From DASPKW01 sp038244055 (GTDB lineage: Bacteria > Planctomycetota > Phycisphaerae > Tepidisphaerales > Tepidisphaeraceae), in assembly GCA_038244055.1 (NCBI GenBank), contig JBBRTW010000051.1, forward strand, positions 1 through 23,141: a DNA stretch of 23,141 bases, given 5' to 3'. Below, one piece after another: positions 1 through 8,155 of the stretch. The position numbers and the translations under genes are program-made. The notes beneath the pieces were generated by a model. That model searched no databases. It saw only the letters and a list, made by a program, of their open reading frames with translations, and had not been told where the DNA came from. Positions within the stretch are counted from its first letter, which is position 1. Each line of letters begins with the position of its first letter.

Positions 1-548
1 ATCACACTATACCGATCCGCCAGCGCCCCCATCGCCGCCAGGGCGGAATCGACACGCGATTCAAACACACTGTCGGACGGCCGGGCTTCAAGCGGCGCTT
101 CCACTTCACCGCTTAGAAACAGCGGCGAAGTCGGCAGGATGATCGACCCGGCCTGCTCGGCGGTCACTTTTGGTTTTGGCGTCGCCTCCCGCGCCGGCTC
201 CGGAATCGATCCCAGATCGACGCAAACCAGCGGCGCGAGCATCCCCGCCGCCGCCTCCATTACCTTATCCAGACGCGCAATCGCCTGATCGATATCCGCC
301 CCCGCGCCCAACCCCCGCGCCCCCAGATCGGTCCGCAGTCCCACCAGTTGCTGATTGTCGGCCGACAGCAGATGCCTGAACTCGCGCCGGCCGGTGCCGG
401 TGAGCTCGGTCAGATCGAACGACCCCGCCCGCGCATCGAACTGCAATCCCGCAAACCCGGCCGCCCGCGCCTTTGGCGCGGATTGCCGGGGGTCCGTCGA
501 ATAAACAGCGCTCAGCACGCCCAACTTGGGAAATCGGACTGACTTCAT
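1..548 (-). CDS. Sugar phosphate isomerase/epimerase-like TIM-barrel protein (partial, C-terminus outside window)
   Basis: An open frame runs from an ATG at 548 off the left edge, giving 182 codons with no stop. The protein begins MKSVRFPKLGVLSAVYSTDP, continues with a stretch resembling the first beta-alpha unit of xylose-isomerase-like TIM barrels (KARAAGFAGLQFDA), and has a later strand LAPLVCVDLGSIPEP. Proteins of this family isomerise or epimerise sugars or sugar phosphates with a divalent metal; the metal ligands normally lie in the C-terminal half, which is missing here, so activity cannot be judged. There is no signal peptide, unlike the related gene at 5728, so it is probably cytoplasmic. 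No clear ribosome binding site precedes the ATG. It is divergent from the PEP-CTERM gene. The family call rests on the N-terminal pattern only; the substrate is unknown. Confidence 0.7.
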   Translation of the reverse strand, partial: MKSVRFPKLGVLSAVYSTDPRQSAPKARAAGFAGLQFDARAGSFDLTELTGTGRREFRHLLSADNQQLVGLRTDLGARGLGAGADIDQAIARLDKVMEAAAGMLAPLVCVDLGSIPEPAREATPKPKVTAEQAGSIILPTSPLFLSGEVEAPLEARPSDSVFESRVDSALAAMGALADRYSV

Positions 549-714
549 GCCATCATCTTATCTGCCGCGACGCCAAATCGGCGCAAACGCGCCCAATTAC
601 CCAGAGTTCGCATTTCAATCACGACATTCATGTTTTTCCTAGTAATTTGACTTGATGGACGGCAAGACCGCTGTACCCTTCATATACGGATTTCCCTCAG
701 GAGAGGCGTTGTCT

Positions 715-1596
715 ATGCGAAGTTGGCGGTTTAACGGAATCTTGACGCTGGCAGGCGCGCTCTGCGCTTTCGGCGCAGCGCCCCTTTTTGCGACGCCGGT
801 CAACGTTGTCACAGACAATTTCACCGATGGAACTTTCCAGGACAGCACCGGGCCAAAGGCAGCCTGGTTCAAGACCGTCACCCCGAGCGATACGCTCGGT
901 GTCGCCGATGACTCAGCCGGGCTGGGTTCTGGCAACGCCCTGAACTATGTGACTGGAACGGCCTTCAGCTCGATTATCGGAGTATTCGATACCGACCCCG
1001 CCAACGGCTTCGATGCGGTCACGCTGGCCGCCACGGGCGATAAAATCACGCTCTCATTCAAGTTCCGCGTGACCACCGCGGGTATTGCCACCGCAAACCA
1101 GGACCTGTCCGTCAGGTACGGACTGCTCGGAAACAACGGAACGCAAGTCACCTCCGCCGCCGATGCGATAGGGACCATCGGCAACGATGAAATCGGTTAC
1201 GGCGTTCGACTTGCCATTGGTGCCAATACGGCCTCCGATATTTTTAAGGATTCAGCCACCGCGCCGGCGCTGGGCGGCACGGGTCTGTCTTCGCTGGGCA
1301 CGATCACCGGCCAGATCGCCGATAACAATCCGCACACGGCGGTGATGACCCTCACCAAGACGGCCGCGGGCGTCGATATCACCTCGCAACTCGATGGCGG
1401 AACCATTTTCACCAAATCCGATACCACGGGTTTGGTCACCACCTTTCACGAAGTCGCGTTCCTCTCGGGCAACGGCACTCCCGACTACCGGATCGACGAT
1501 GTTGTGGTGACTGTCGATGCGGTTCCAGAGCCCGCCGCGCTGGGCCTGATCGGCTGCGCCGCGAGTTGTTTCCTGTCGCGCCGGCGACGGAAATGA
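715..1596 (+). CDS. PEP-CTERM sorting domain protein
   Basis: A 293-residue exported protein. The N-terminus (MRSWRFNGILTLAGALCAFG, then AAPLFA) is a signal peptide. The last 24 residues (270-293) are a classic PEP-CTERM tail: VPEP, a short hydrophobic helix with two Cys, then RRRRK. In known systems such tails are recognised and cut by an exosortase at the membrane, and the proteins are commonly linked to exopolysaccharide or biofilm matrix. The body is rich in Thr, Ser, Ala, Gly and Asp and looks like a beta-sandwich (DNFTDGTFQDSTG near the start, YRIDDVVVTVD near the end), as in surface or carbohydrate-binding domains. The ATG at 715 is chosen over the upstream ATG at 652 because it starts the signal peptide and has AGAGG 8 bases before it. 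No exosortase is in this window. Confidence 0.88.
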   Translation: MRSWRFNGILTLAGALCAFGAAPLFATPVNVVTDNFTDGTFQDSTGPKAAWFKTVTPSDTLGVADDSAGLGSGNALNYVTGTAFSSIIGVFDTDPANGFDAVTLAATGDKITLSFKFRVTTAGIATANQDLSVRYGLLGNNGTQVTSAADAIGTIGNDEIGYGVRLAIGANTASDIFKDSATAPALGGTGLSSLGTITGQIADNNPHTAVMTLTKTAAGVDITSQLDGGTIFTKSDTTGLVTTFHEVAFLSGNGTPDYRIDDVVVTVDAVPEPAALGLIGCAASCFLSRRRRK

Positions 1597-1626
1597 TCGC
1601 GCCGACTGACCTCTGAAATCTGAGAT

Positions 1627-2568
1627 TTATCGGGGGTAGTCGATCGCATCATCGCGCATCACACAATGCACCCCCTGCGAGCGATTGACGATCTGCGTGA
1701 TCCGCAAATCCGCGGCTGCACTCGCGAGGATCAGCGCTTCCTGCCGGGGGATGTGGTGGACGTGCTGGATTAAATCGAGCATGTTCGAGAGGGCCATCGT
1801 GCAGGCCTTGTTGAGATCCGGATCGACTCCAAACGTAATCCATGCGGGTGGATTCTGCATACGCGCCAGGGGTGCGGTGGCGGGCAGGTCCTCGCGCAGA
1901 TTGAAGGTTAGATCGATCTGCCGCACGCCCACTTCGATCGCGAAGCCGCACACTTCACCATCGCCTTGCGCGGCGTGGCCATCACCCGTTGAGAAGAGCG
2001 CGCCTTCCACGCCAACCGGCAGAAACAATGTGGAGCCGGCCACCAGCTCCTTGCAATCGAGATTCCCGCCCCAGATGCGCGGCGGGGTGGTGGAGTGAAT
2101 GCCGGGCTCGGCAGGCGCGACGCCCATCACGCCCATGAATGGTTTGAGGCGGATGCGCCGGCCTTTCTCATCGGTGGCCTGCATCTTCTCCGCATCGACC
2201 TCCCACACGATCGCCACAGGCTCGGCCTTCTCCAACCCCAGCGCCTTCGCCCGCGCGCCTTCGGGGCCGGACCAGGTCCATGCCCAGTCGGCCGGGACGA
2301 TCGGGCCGATCGCGATCTCCAGCATCATCCCCGGCCGCGCCCCGCGCACGAACACCGGGCCGGTCAGGGCATGCCCATCATCTTCCGGCGAGCGCCGCGG
2401 CTCGAAGCGTCTGCCCGGCCAGCGCGCCGGCCGCTCGAGGCACCACATCGCATCCAGGCACGAGAAGCGCACCGTATCGCCGGGATCGATGACCAGCGCC
2501 GGCGCAAGATCGCGCGACCAATGGCCGTGAAGCGTCGCGCGGGCGGGGTCGAGTGTATGCAGCGGCAT
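1627..2568 (-). CDS. Acetamidase/formamidase family protein
   Basis: 313 residues, the usual size for the shorter AmdA-type members of the acetamidase/formamidase family, which hydrolyse short amides to ammonia and the acid. Family signatures are visible: HALTGPVFV (66-74), GGNLDCKEL (167-175), and GVEGALFSTGDGHAAQGDGE (186-205) followed by VCG, which holds conserved acidic and His residues of the active-site region. The C-terminal segment with conserved helices (LSNMLDLIQ...) is complete. There is no signal peptide, so it is cytoplasmic. It is divergent from the polysaccharide deacetylase (44-bp gap) and convergent with the PEP-CTERM gene. If the deacetylase releases acetyl groups from amino sugars, a role for an amidase in the same nitrogen/acetyl metabolism is conceivable, but that is inference. 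The exact amide is not predictable. Confidence 0.87.
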   Translation of the reverse strand: MPLHTLDPARATLHGHWSRDLAPALVIDPGDTVRFSCLDAMWCLERPARWPGRRFEPRRSPEDDGHALTGPVFVRGARPGMMLEIAIGPIVPADWAWTWSGPEGARAKALGLEKAEPVAIVWEVDAEKMQATDEKGRRIRLKPFMGVMGVAPAEPGIHSTTPPRIWGGNLDCKELVAGSTLFLPVGVEGALFSTGDGHAAQGDGEVCGFAIEVGVRQIDLTFNLREDLPATAPLARMQNPPAWITFGVDPDLNKACTMALSNMLDLIQHVHHIPRQEALILASAAADLRITQIVNRSQGVHCVMRDDAIDYPR

Positions 2569-2612
2569 GGGGGGTTTCGATTATACTTGAGCGTTTGACG
2601 AAAGGTATTTCA

Positions 2613-4421
2613 ATGAACCGCGCCTGGCTGGTTGTCTTACTCGCGATCGTTCTTGTTTCTGCTGGAGTTTCCCGCGCGGCCGATGCGCCCGGCGCGGGGA
2701 AGATCATTCTCACGGCCGAGCAGTCCACCGGCGGCCTGCTGGTCACCTTCGCCGATAAATCCAATGGGGTGGCCCTCGATAAATCGTTGGGCGAAGGCGG
2801 GAAAAACGATGTGGCGATGGAATGGAAGCCGGCCGAGCCGCTGGCGGCGGGGTGGTGGCGCGGTTCCGTCGAGTTCGGCCCCAAGGAAGGCGATGACCGG
2901 GGCTGGGTGAATTATCACCTCGGCTTCATGCTCGATTCGGGGCTCAAGCCGCAGGTCAACTTGATGTCGAATTTCCACCCGGCCGACAAGGGGCCGTATC
3001 GATTCGACTTCTGGATTTACATTTCCGCGCCGGCCGGAAAAGTGCGGCTGCAGCCGGTGTACGATGAGCTTTGGCGCTACAAGCGCACCTGGCCGATCAC
3101 GAAGGTGACGCTGGAGCATGTGGACTCGGCCGCGCCCGCGCTGGATGAACCGGTGACACTCGATCTGCCGGTGCAGGCGGATGGAACGGTCGCCCTGCCG
3201 CCGGGGTTGCCGGGTGGCGTCTGGTCGCTGCGCGCGGCGATGAGCAAAGATGGATCGGTCACGATCATCGGCGAGGATGGGAAAGAGGTTCACGCGCCGT
3301 TCTCCTTCGATCGCTGGCGTCGGCCTGCGAATATCTGCTTCTACATGGCCTCGCCACTGCGGAAGATGGCCTTCAAGACGCCGGCGCTGTTCAAGAACGT
3401 GGTGATCGAGCATACGGTGGTTCGGCCATCGAAAGAGCCGCCGGTCCCTGGAACGCTGATCGAAACGCTCAACCCGGCCAAGACGCTGAGCGCGGTGCTT
3501 GAGATGATCGGCGCGAATCTTGCGGGCGATCCGCCGACTTTCCCGAATTTTCCGGGCGGTAAGAAGATCGCGGTGGTGACGACCTGGGACGATGGCGCGC
3601 CGGTTGACCTGCGCTGCGCGGAGGTGCTGGCGAAGCATGGCTTTCACCCCTCGTTCTTCATGAACCAGAACAGCCAGGCGATGCACATGCTCGATAAGCT
3701 CGAGGCGCTGGGCGCGGAGATCGGTTCGCATGCGCTGCACCACCCGACGCTCCATGCGCTGCCGCCGGAGATGGCGGCCGAGGAATGCATTGGAATGCGG
3801 AAGATTCTCGAAACGCAGCTCAAGCATCCGGTGGTTTCGATGGCCTATCCGAATGGCTACACGCCCGCTTTCGATACCGAAGGCGATTATGCGCTGCGGG
3901 CGGTGCGGGCGGCCGGGCACTGGTCGGGAAGGACGACGGCGACGGCAGCGGAGACGATCGATTCGATCGTGGATGCGTCGGCCGAGCCGCTGGCATTCAA
4001 GACAGATGGTTTTTTCGGAAATACCAAAGACCTGCTGCGGCAATGGGAAGAAACGAAAAAGAAGGACGGCGCGATCTTCCATGTCTGGGGGCATTCGTGG
4101 CAGATCGGAAAGACGGATGAGCAGTGGAAAACGTTCGAGGATTTCATGGCGACATTCGCGAACAACCCTGATGCCTGGTACGCGACGCAGGGAGATTTAT
4201 TTTACTGGGCGTGGGCGCGGAAGAATGTGAAATTCGTCATCGCGGAGAAGTCGGCCGAGAAGGTGATTATTCGCATCAATCGCCCCTGGGTTCATCCGTA
4301 TCTCGCGGCGCGGGTTCCTCTGGCGCTCAAGATGCCGGCCGGTGTGACGAAAGTCATCTGGCAGGGGAAGGAGATCGCGCTGGTGGATGGGAGGGTGGAG
4401 TTGGAGTGGGCTGGGAAGTGA
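2613..4421 (+). CDS. Secreted polysaccharide deacetylase (NodB/CE4-like) with long N-terminal region
   Basis: 602 residues with a signal peptide (MNRAWLVVLLAIVLVSAGVS, then RAAD). The NodB-type core starts near residue 315: TWDDG (324-328, in place of TFDDG; D326/D327 catalytic and metal-binding), SHALHHP (372-378; the H373/H377 metal pair), MAYPNGY (410-416, matching the RxxPxG strand) and HVWGHSW (490-496, the last catalytic His motif). Such enzymes remove N- or O-acetyl groups from polysaccharides outside the cytoplasm. Residues 30-310 are unrelated to NodB and look like beta-rich, possibly glycan-binding, domains (FWIYISAPAGKVRLQPVYDELW). After the core a ~70-residue segment (VKFVIAEKSAEKVIIRINRP) looks like another beta domain. 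The start at 2613 is favoured by the signal peptide and GAAAGG 7 bases upstream. The substrate is unknown. Confidence 0.86.
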   Translation: MNRAWLVVLLAIVLVSAGVSRAADAPGAGKIILTAEQSTGGLLVTFADKSNGVALDKSLGEGGKNDVAMEWKPAEPLAAGWWRGSVEFGPKEGDDRGWVNYHLGFMLDSGLKPQVNLMSNFHPADKGPYRFDFWIYISAPAGKVRLQPVYDELWRYKRTWPITKVTLEHVDSAAPALDEPVTLDLPVQADGTVALPPGLPGGVWSLRAAMSKDGSVTIIGEDGKEVHAPFSFDRWRRPANICFYMASPLRKMAFKTPALFKNVVIEHTVVRPSKEPPVPGTLIETLNPAKTLSAVLEMIGANLAGDPPTFPNFPGGKKIAVVTTWDDGAPVDLRCAEVLAKHGFHPSFFMNQNSQAMHMLDKLEALGAEIGSHALHHPTLHALPPEMAAEECIGMRKILETQLKHPVVSMAYPNGYTPAFDTEGDYALRAVRAAGHWSGRTTATAAETIDSIVDASAEPLAFKTDGFFGNTKDLLRQWEETKKKDGAIFHVWGHSWQIGKTDEQWKTFEDFMATFANNPDAWYATQGDLFYWAWARKNVKFVIAEKSAEKVIIRINRPWVHPYLAARVPLALKMPAGVTKVIWQGKEIALVDGRVELEWAGK

Positions 4422-4425
4422 TTGT

Positions 4426-4573
4426 GGTGGGGTAGACATTCTTGTCTGCCCTGAATGAACTTTCCGAACCCCAGAGTCCTCTCATCGCCTGACGACTTCC
4501 CATCCGGTGGGGTAGACATTCTTGTCTGCCCTGAACAAACTTTCCGAACACCAGCCCCCTCTCATCGCCTGAC
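4426..4573. repeat. Two tandem copies of an 80-bp-spaced palindromic repeat
   Basis: Two near-identical ~68-bp units start at 4426 and 4506, exactly 80 bp apart, in the gap between convergent genes. Each begins GGTGGGGTAGACATT and contains a hairpin with arms GGGTAGACA / TGTCTGCCC around a TTCT loop (4430-4451 and 4510-4531; nine pairs including one G-T). The shared tail reads ACTTTCCGAAC, then CCTCTCATCGCCTGAC. The first hairpin begins 9 bp after the deacetylase stop codon, so it could act as a 3'-end structure, but no U-tract follows. It looks like an intergenic palindromic repeat that has duplicated in tandem. Confidence 0.85.
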
Positions 4574-4591
4574 TTTCTCCCCCTCTTTCCG

Positions 4592-5380
4592 CTACCCCGA
4601 CAACCTCCCCACCACCTCCTCCACCGCCTTCACATAATACGGCGCGATATTCCCCGTTCGATTGCGGAACTCGAAAAGATACCGCTTGTTGATCGTATGA
4701 AAATGATCGGCCCGCCAGGTGCATAAATGCGTGCCCCAGGTGCCGCTGCGGATGCTGACCATCCCATCGTTCTCCCCCTCGGCTTCCGATATCACGCGAT
4801 GCGAATGCAGCACGAACGGCGCGACCTTCGGCCATTCCCGCGCCGCCGTCACCGAAAAATAGCCCACGCCCGGCACATCGGTGATCTGCTCATTAAACCG
4901 CGCGCAGCGCTCGATGGTCAGGTCGCGGATTCCCTCGATATCCAGGCCGAGCAATTTCATCAGCTCGAATCCGCCCAGGCGCTTGCCGAGATGGCGGACG
5001 CACCAATCCGCATACGGGCTGCCGCGATGGGGCGTGGTGATGGTGAGCAGCGCGGAGACTTTCTTCTCCATGCCCATTTCGCTCAACATGTATCGAGCAT
5101 CCAGTCCGCCCATCGAATGGGCGACGACCAATACTTTGGTGGAGGGATCAAGCCCCGCATCCACCAGGCCGGCGGCGATCCCGGCCTTGAGCTCTTCAGC
5201 GCGGCGGGGAATTCCGCCGGTGGGATGAACCTTGGTGACAATCAGGGGATAGCCGGCCTTGCGCAGGGCCTTATCGATTCCTTGAAAATAAGCCCAGCGG
5301 AATTTGCCGATCCCCTTGGAATCGTAGCCAAATAGGCCGTGATGCAGCACAACCGGCGGCAGTGCGGGAGCGTTGGGCAT
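4592..5380 (-). CDS. Alpha/beta-hydrolase, lipase/esterase
   Basis: 262 residues from the ATG at 5380. Alpha/beta-hydrolase signs are present in order: HHGLFG (13-18, oxyanion-hole HG strand), VVAHSMGGLDARY (85-97, nucleophile elbow with S89), TTPHRGSPYADW (115-126, typical of bacterial triacylglycerol-lipase-like proteins), an acidic loop ENDGMVS (203-209, D205 the likely catalytic acid) and a His pair DHFHTIN (225-231). The expected reaction is hydrolysis of a carboxyl ester, perhaps an acylglycerol. No signal peptide is evident, so it is cytoplasmic or exported by another route. A GTG at 5398 in the same frame would add six residues; neither start has a Shine-Dalgarno sequence. It is convergent with the deacetylase across the tandem repeat. 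Confidence 0.82.
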   Translation of the reverse strand: MPNAPALPPVVLHHGLFGYDSKGIGKFRWAYFQGIDKALRKAGYPLIVTKVHPTGGIPRRAEELKAGIAAGLVDAGLDPSTKVLVVAHSMGGLDARYMLSEMGMEKKVSALLTITTPHRGSPYADWCVRHLGKRLGGFELMKLLGLDIEGIRDLTIERCARFNEQITDVPGVGYFSVTAAREWPKVAPFVLHSHRVISEAEGENDGMVSIRSGTWGTHLCTWRADHFHTINKRYLFEFRNRTGNIAPYYVKAVEEVVGRLSG

Positions 5381-5438
5381 GACGGGAGAATTGTACACGG
5401 AGAAGGGCGAATTGGCATAAAACGCGACGCGGCATTTA

Positions 5439-5627
5439 GGGTGCCATGCTTAGACCCGCGGCCAGAGGCTTAGTCTCGCGAGGCGGCGTCGTTCCGCGGG
5501 GATAAGCATGTCGGCGCAAAATGCAGGGCGGGTCGCGAATGGCGCGGCACACCCACATGCTTATCCCCGCCGATCTTCGAATGTCAGCAAACAGAATCAA
5601 CCGGCGGCGGGTCTAAGCATGGCACCC
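5439..5627. repeat. Nested inverted repeat with four copies of a 15-bp motif
   Basis: Outer arms 5439-5457 and 5609-5627 are perfect 19-bp inverses (GGGTGCCATGCTTAGACCC). Inner arms 5496-5511 and 5555-5570 are perfect 16-bp inverses (GCGGGGATAAGCATGT). The outer and inner arms are themselves related: all four contain CATGCTTA-NN-CCCGC, with NN = GA outside and TC inside, in the order forward, reverse, forward, reverse. The 328-bp gap 5399-5727 contains no convincing gene, only this structure. As RNA or single-stranded DNA it could fold as two nested stems or two side-by-side hairpins. Confidence 0.9.
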
Positions 5628-5727
5628 AGAGCGCGTGGTGATTGAACACTCGCGCGCCGCGTCGGTATGATGAGCGCAGGTCATTTACTTTCGTGGCGAA
5701 TCCACTTCCTCTCTCAAGAGACTCTCC

Positions 5728-6693
5728 ATGCTCACTCGACGCAATCTCCTGGCCGCTACCAGCGCTGTCTGCCTCTCCACTCTCGCGCCTCCCGTGGGCG
5801 CGGCCGACGAGGTTAAGAACAACATCCGCAAGGCCATGATCGTCGGCAAGATCACCGAAGGCCTTCTCAAGCCGCTGAAAGAGACGGGTTTCGATGGCGT
5901 GGAGACTACCCACGTCTGCGCTGAAGAGGAGGCGGCCGTCGGCAAGGCGGTGGCCGAGAAACTCGGCATGCGCGTACATTCCGTTCTGCGCGGCTGGATG
6001 GAATTCAACAGCGATGACACCAAGCGGGTGGAGGCATCGCTGGAAGCCACGCGCAAGGCGCTGCGGGCGGCCAAGGCTTACGGATCGGATGCGATTCTGC
6101 TGGTGCCCTGCCGGGTCGGCAAGATCGCCATGCCCGAGCCCTGGGAATTCAAGATCGATTTCGACGAGAAGACCGGCCACGTCTCGCGCGTGGCCGAGGG
6201 AGCCGATGCCAACGCCAAATTCGCCGAGTACATCGCCGCCCAGAACAAGGCGACGGATTCGTCGAAATCGGCCGTCGAGCTGCTCATCCCCCTGGCGCAG
6301 GAACTTGGGATCATCATCGGCCTGGAAAATGTCTGGAATAATCTCTGGGTCGCCCCGCCGCTCTACCGCAACTTCGTCAACTCCTTCAACAGCCCGTGGG
6401 TCAAGGCCTATTTCGACATCGGCAATGTCGTCAAATATTCGCCGCCGCAGGACTGGATCAAGGAGCTGGGGACAGGCCGGATTTGCAAGTTGCACGTCAA
6501 GGATTTCAAGCTCAAGCCCGATGGGCATGGAGGGAGTTTCGTGCATCCGCGCGATGGGAGTATCGATTGGCTGGCCGTCCGAACGGCGATCAGCGCGGCC
6601 AAGTACGAGGGATGGGCCAGCATCGAAGATGGCGGGTTACCGCTGGCGGAGTTTAGCAAGCGTTTTGACGAAATCATTAATGGGAAAGCGTAG
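5728..6693 (+). CDS. Tat-exported sugar phosphate isomerase/epimerase-like protein
   Basis: 321 residues. The N-terminus MLTRRNLLAATSAVCLSTLA with APPVGAA resembles a twin-arginine signal. The rest is a xylose-isomerase-like TIM barrel close in pattern to L-ribulose/hexulose-phosphate epimerases and isomerases. Four metal-ligand strands are intact: GLENVWNN (E200), YFDIGN (D230), KLHVKDF (H256) and SIEDGG (E300). Export of this family with Gfo/Idh/MocA proteins is common in planctomycetes, where they are thought to process sugars outside the cytoplasm; the true substrate is unknown and probably not phosphorylated. The stop codon TAG is part of a GTAG-hairpin repeat. The Gfo/Idh/MocA gene follows 126 bp downstream on the same strand and is probably its partner. 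There is only a weak purine-rich region (CAAGAG) before the ATG. Confidence 0.86.
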   Translation: MLTRRNLLAATSAVCLSTLAPPVGAADEVKNNIRKAMIVGKITEGLLKPLKETGFDGVETTHVCAEEEAAVGKAVAEKLGMRVHSVLRGWMEFNSDDTKRVEASLEATRKALRAAKAYGSDAILLVPCRVGKIAMPEPWEFKIDFDEKTGHVSRVAEGADANAKFAEYIAAQNKATDSSKSAVELLIPLAQELGIIIGLENVWNNLWVAPPLYRNFVNSFNSPWVKAYFDIGNVVKYSPPQDWIKELGTGRICKLHVKDFKLKPDGHGGSFVHPRDGSIDWLAVRTAISAAKYEGWASIEDGGLPLAEFSKRFDEIINGKA

Positions 6694-6806
6694 CCCGACA
6701 TTCCGATGTCGAGTATTCGCGTTCGACTCTCAAGTTTCGCTCCCCTCCGTCATTCTGGCTGATTCCCGCGCCAACAGTTTACACTCGACATCGGAATGTC
6801 GAGCTA
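6690..6806. repeat. REPIN-like element: inverted pair of GTAG-hairpin units
   Basis: The left unit is GTAG (6690-6693), CC, then hairpin CGACAT / TCCG / ATGTCG (6696-6711). The right unit, read on the minus strand from 6806, is GTAG, CT, then the same hairpin extended to CTCGACAT / ATGTCGAG (6784-6803). The units face each other across ~70 bp. GTAG at the foot of a short hairpin is the known signature of REP sequences mobilised by TnpA-REP (RAYT) transposases, and a facing pair is the REPIN layout. The left unit supplies the stop codon of the upstream gene, and the element fills most of the gap to the next gene. Confidence 0.8.
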
Positions 6807-6819
6807 CATAGGACTGATT

Positions 6820-8154
6820 ATGAAAACATTCTCCCGCCGCACGTTCGCCCGCCGTCTCGCCTTCGGCGCTACCGCCAGCGCCCTCGCCCCCGCCATCCTC
6901 CGCGGCGCGAATCTCAACGACAAGCTCAACATCGCCGTCATCGCCGTCGGCGGGCGCGGTGGGGCGAACCTCGGCTCGGTCGCTTCGGAAAACATCGTGG
7001 CGATCTGCGATGTGAACGCCAAGGCGCTGGATCAGGCCGGCGTGAAATATCCCAAGGCGAAGAAGTTCGCCGACTTCCGCGAGCTTTTCGACAAGGCGGA
7101 GAAGGATTTCGACGCCGTCGTCGTCTCCACCTGCGAGCACACTCACGCCTTCGCCACCATGCGCGCCCTCCGCGCCGGCAAGCACGTTTACTGCGAGAAG
7201 CCGCTGACCCACAACATCTGGGAAGCCCGGCAGATTCGCGAGCAGGCCGCCAGGAGCAATGTCGCCACGCAGATGGGCATTCAGATTCATGCCACCGAGA
7301 ATTACCGCCAGGTGGTCGAGCTCGTGCAGGCCGGGGTGATCGGGCCGGTGCGCGAGGCGCACGTCTGGGTCAACCGCGCCTGGGGATTGCAGGATGAAGC
7401 CTCGGCCAAGAAGAACAAGGACATCGTCTTCGTCACCGATCGGCCCAAGGAGGAGAAGGACCCGCCCGCGTTCCTCAACTGGGAACTCTGGCTCGGCCCG
7501 GCCCCGCATCGGCCTTACAACGATGTCTATTTCCCCGGCCCAAAATGGTATCGCTGGTGGGATTTCGGCAATGGCACGATGAGCGATCTGGGGAGCCATT
7601 GGAATGATCTCCCCTTCTGGGCGCTCAAGCTGCAGGCCCCGCTGGCCATCACGCCAAGCGGCGGCCCGTCCCATGCTGAAATCGCCCCCGCCTCCATGAG
7701 CGCCACCTACGAGTACGGCCCGCGCGGCGAGATGCCGGCCTGCAAGCTCACCTGGCACCAGGGAGAAGACAAACCCGAGATCCTCAAATCCGGCGGCATC
7801 CCCGCCTGGGGCAGCGGCTGCCTCTTCATCGGCGATAACGGTATGATCCTCGCCGACTACAACAAGCATGTGCTCCTACCGGAGAAGAAATTCGCGGATG
7901 TGAAGGCACCCGCCGCGACGATTCCGCGCGTCAAGGAGCATCACCAGGAATGGATCGAGGCCGCCAAGACCGGCAAAGTCTGCTCCGCCAATTTCGAATA
8001 CGCAGGCTGGCTGACCGAGGCCAATCATCTCGGCAACGTCGCGTATCGAGTCGGCAAGCGGATCGAATGGGATGCGGCCGCGCTGAAATCCCCGAACGCG
8101 CCGGAGGCGGATAAGTTTATCAAGAGGGAGTATCGCAAGGGATGGGAACTCTAA
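6820..8154 (+). CDS. Tat-exported Gfo/Idh/MocA family oxidoreductase
   Basis: 444 residues. The Tat-type signal is KTFSRRTFARRLAFGATASA then LAPAILRGA. A Rossmann fold follows: NIAVIAVGGRGGANL (37-51), ICDVNAKALDQAG for the second strand, VVVSTCEHTHAFATMRALRA, and the family lysine motif CEKP (125-128). The C-terminal alpha/beta domain contains YRWWDFGNGTMSDLGSHWND, typical of planctomycete secreted members. NAD(P)-dependent oxidation or reduction of a sugar or related polyol is the family reaction; for exported members the cofactor may be tightly bound. The ATG at 6820 (AGGA 6 bases upstream) is preferred over the in-frame ATG at 6796, which lies inside the palindromic repeat. It is probably one unit with the isomerase gene before it. 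Confidence 0.9.
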   Translation: MKTFSRRTFARRLAFGATASALAPAILRGANLNDKLNIAVIAVGGRGGANLGSVASENIVAICDVNAKALDQAGVKYPKAKKFADFRELFDKAEKDFDAVVVSTCEHTHAFATMRALRAGKHVYCEKPLTHNIWEARQIREQAARSNVATQMGIQIHATENYRQVVELVQAGVIGPVREAHVWVNRAWGLQDEASAKKNKDIVFVTDRPKEEKDPPAFLNWELWLGPAPHRPYNDVYFPGPKWYRWWDFGNGTMSDLGSHWNDLPFWALKLQAPLAITPSGGPSHAEIAPASMSATYEYGPRGEMPACKLTWHQGEDKPEILKSGGIPAWGSGCLFIGDNGMILADYNKHVLLPEKKFADVKAPAATIPRVKEHHQEWIEAAKTGKVCSANFEYAGWLTEANHLGNVAYRVGKRIEWDAAALKSPNAPEADKFIKREYRKGWEL

Positions 8155-8155
8155 C

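Noticed and set aside
2637..4094. 485-codon minus-strand open frame
   Set aside because: Arg/His-rich shadow of the polysaccharide deacetylase; no motif and no start signal.
5584..6546. 320-codon minus-strand open frame
   Set aside because: Shadow of the isomerase-like gene; it also reads through the nested palindrome.
6730..7869. 379-codon minus-strand open frame
   Set aside because: Shadow of the Tat-exported oxidoreductase at 6820.
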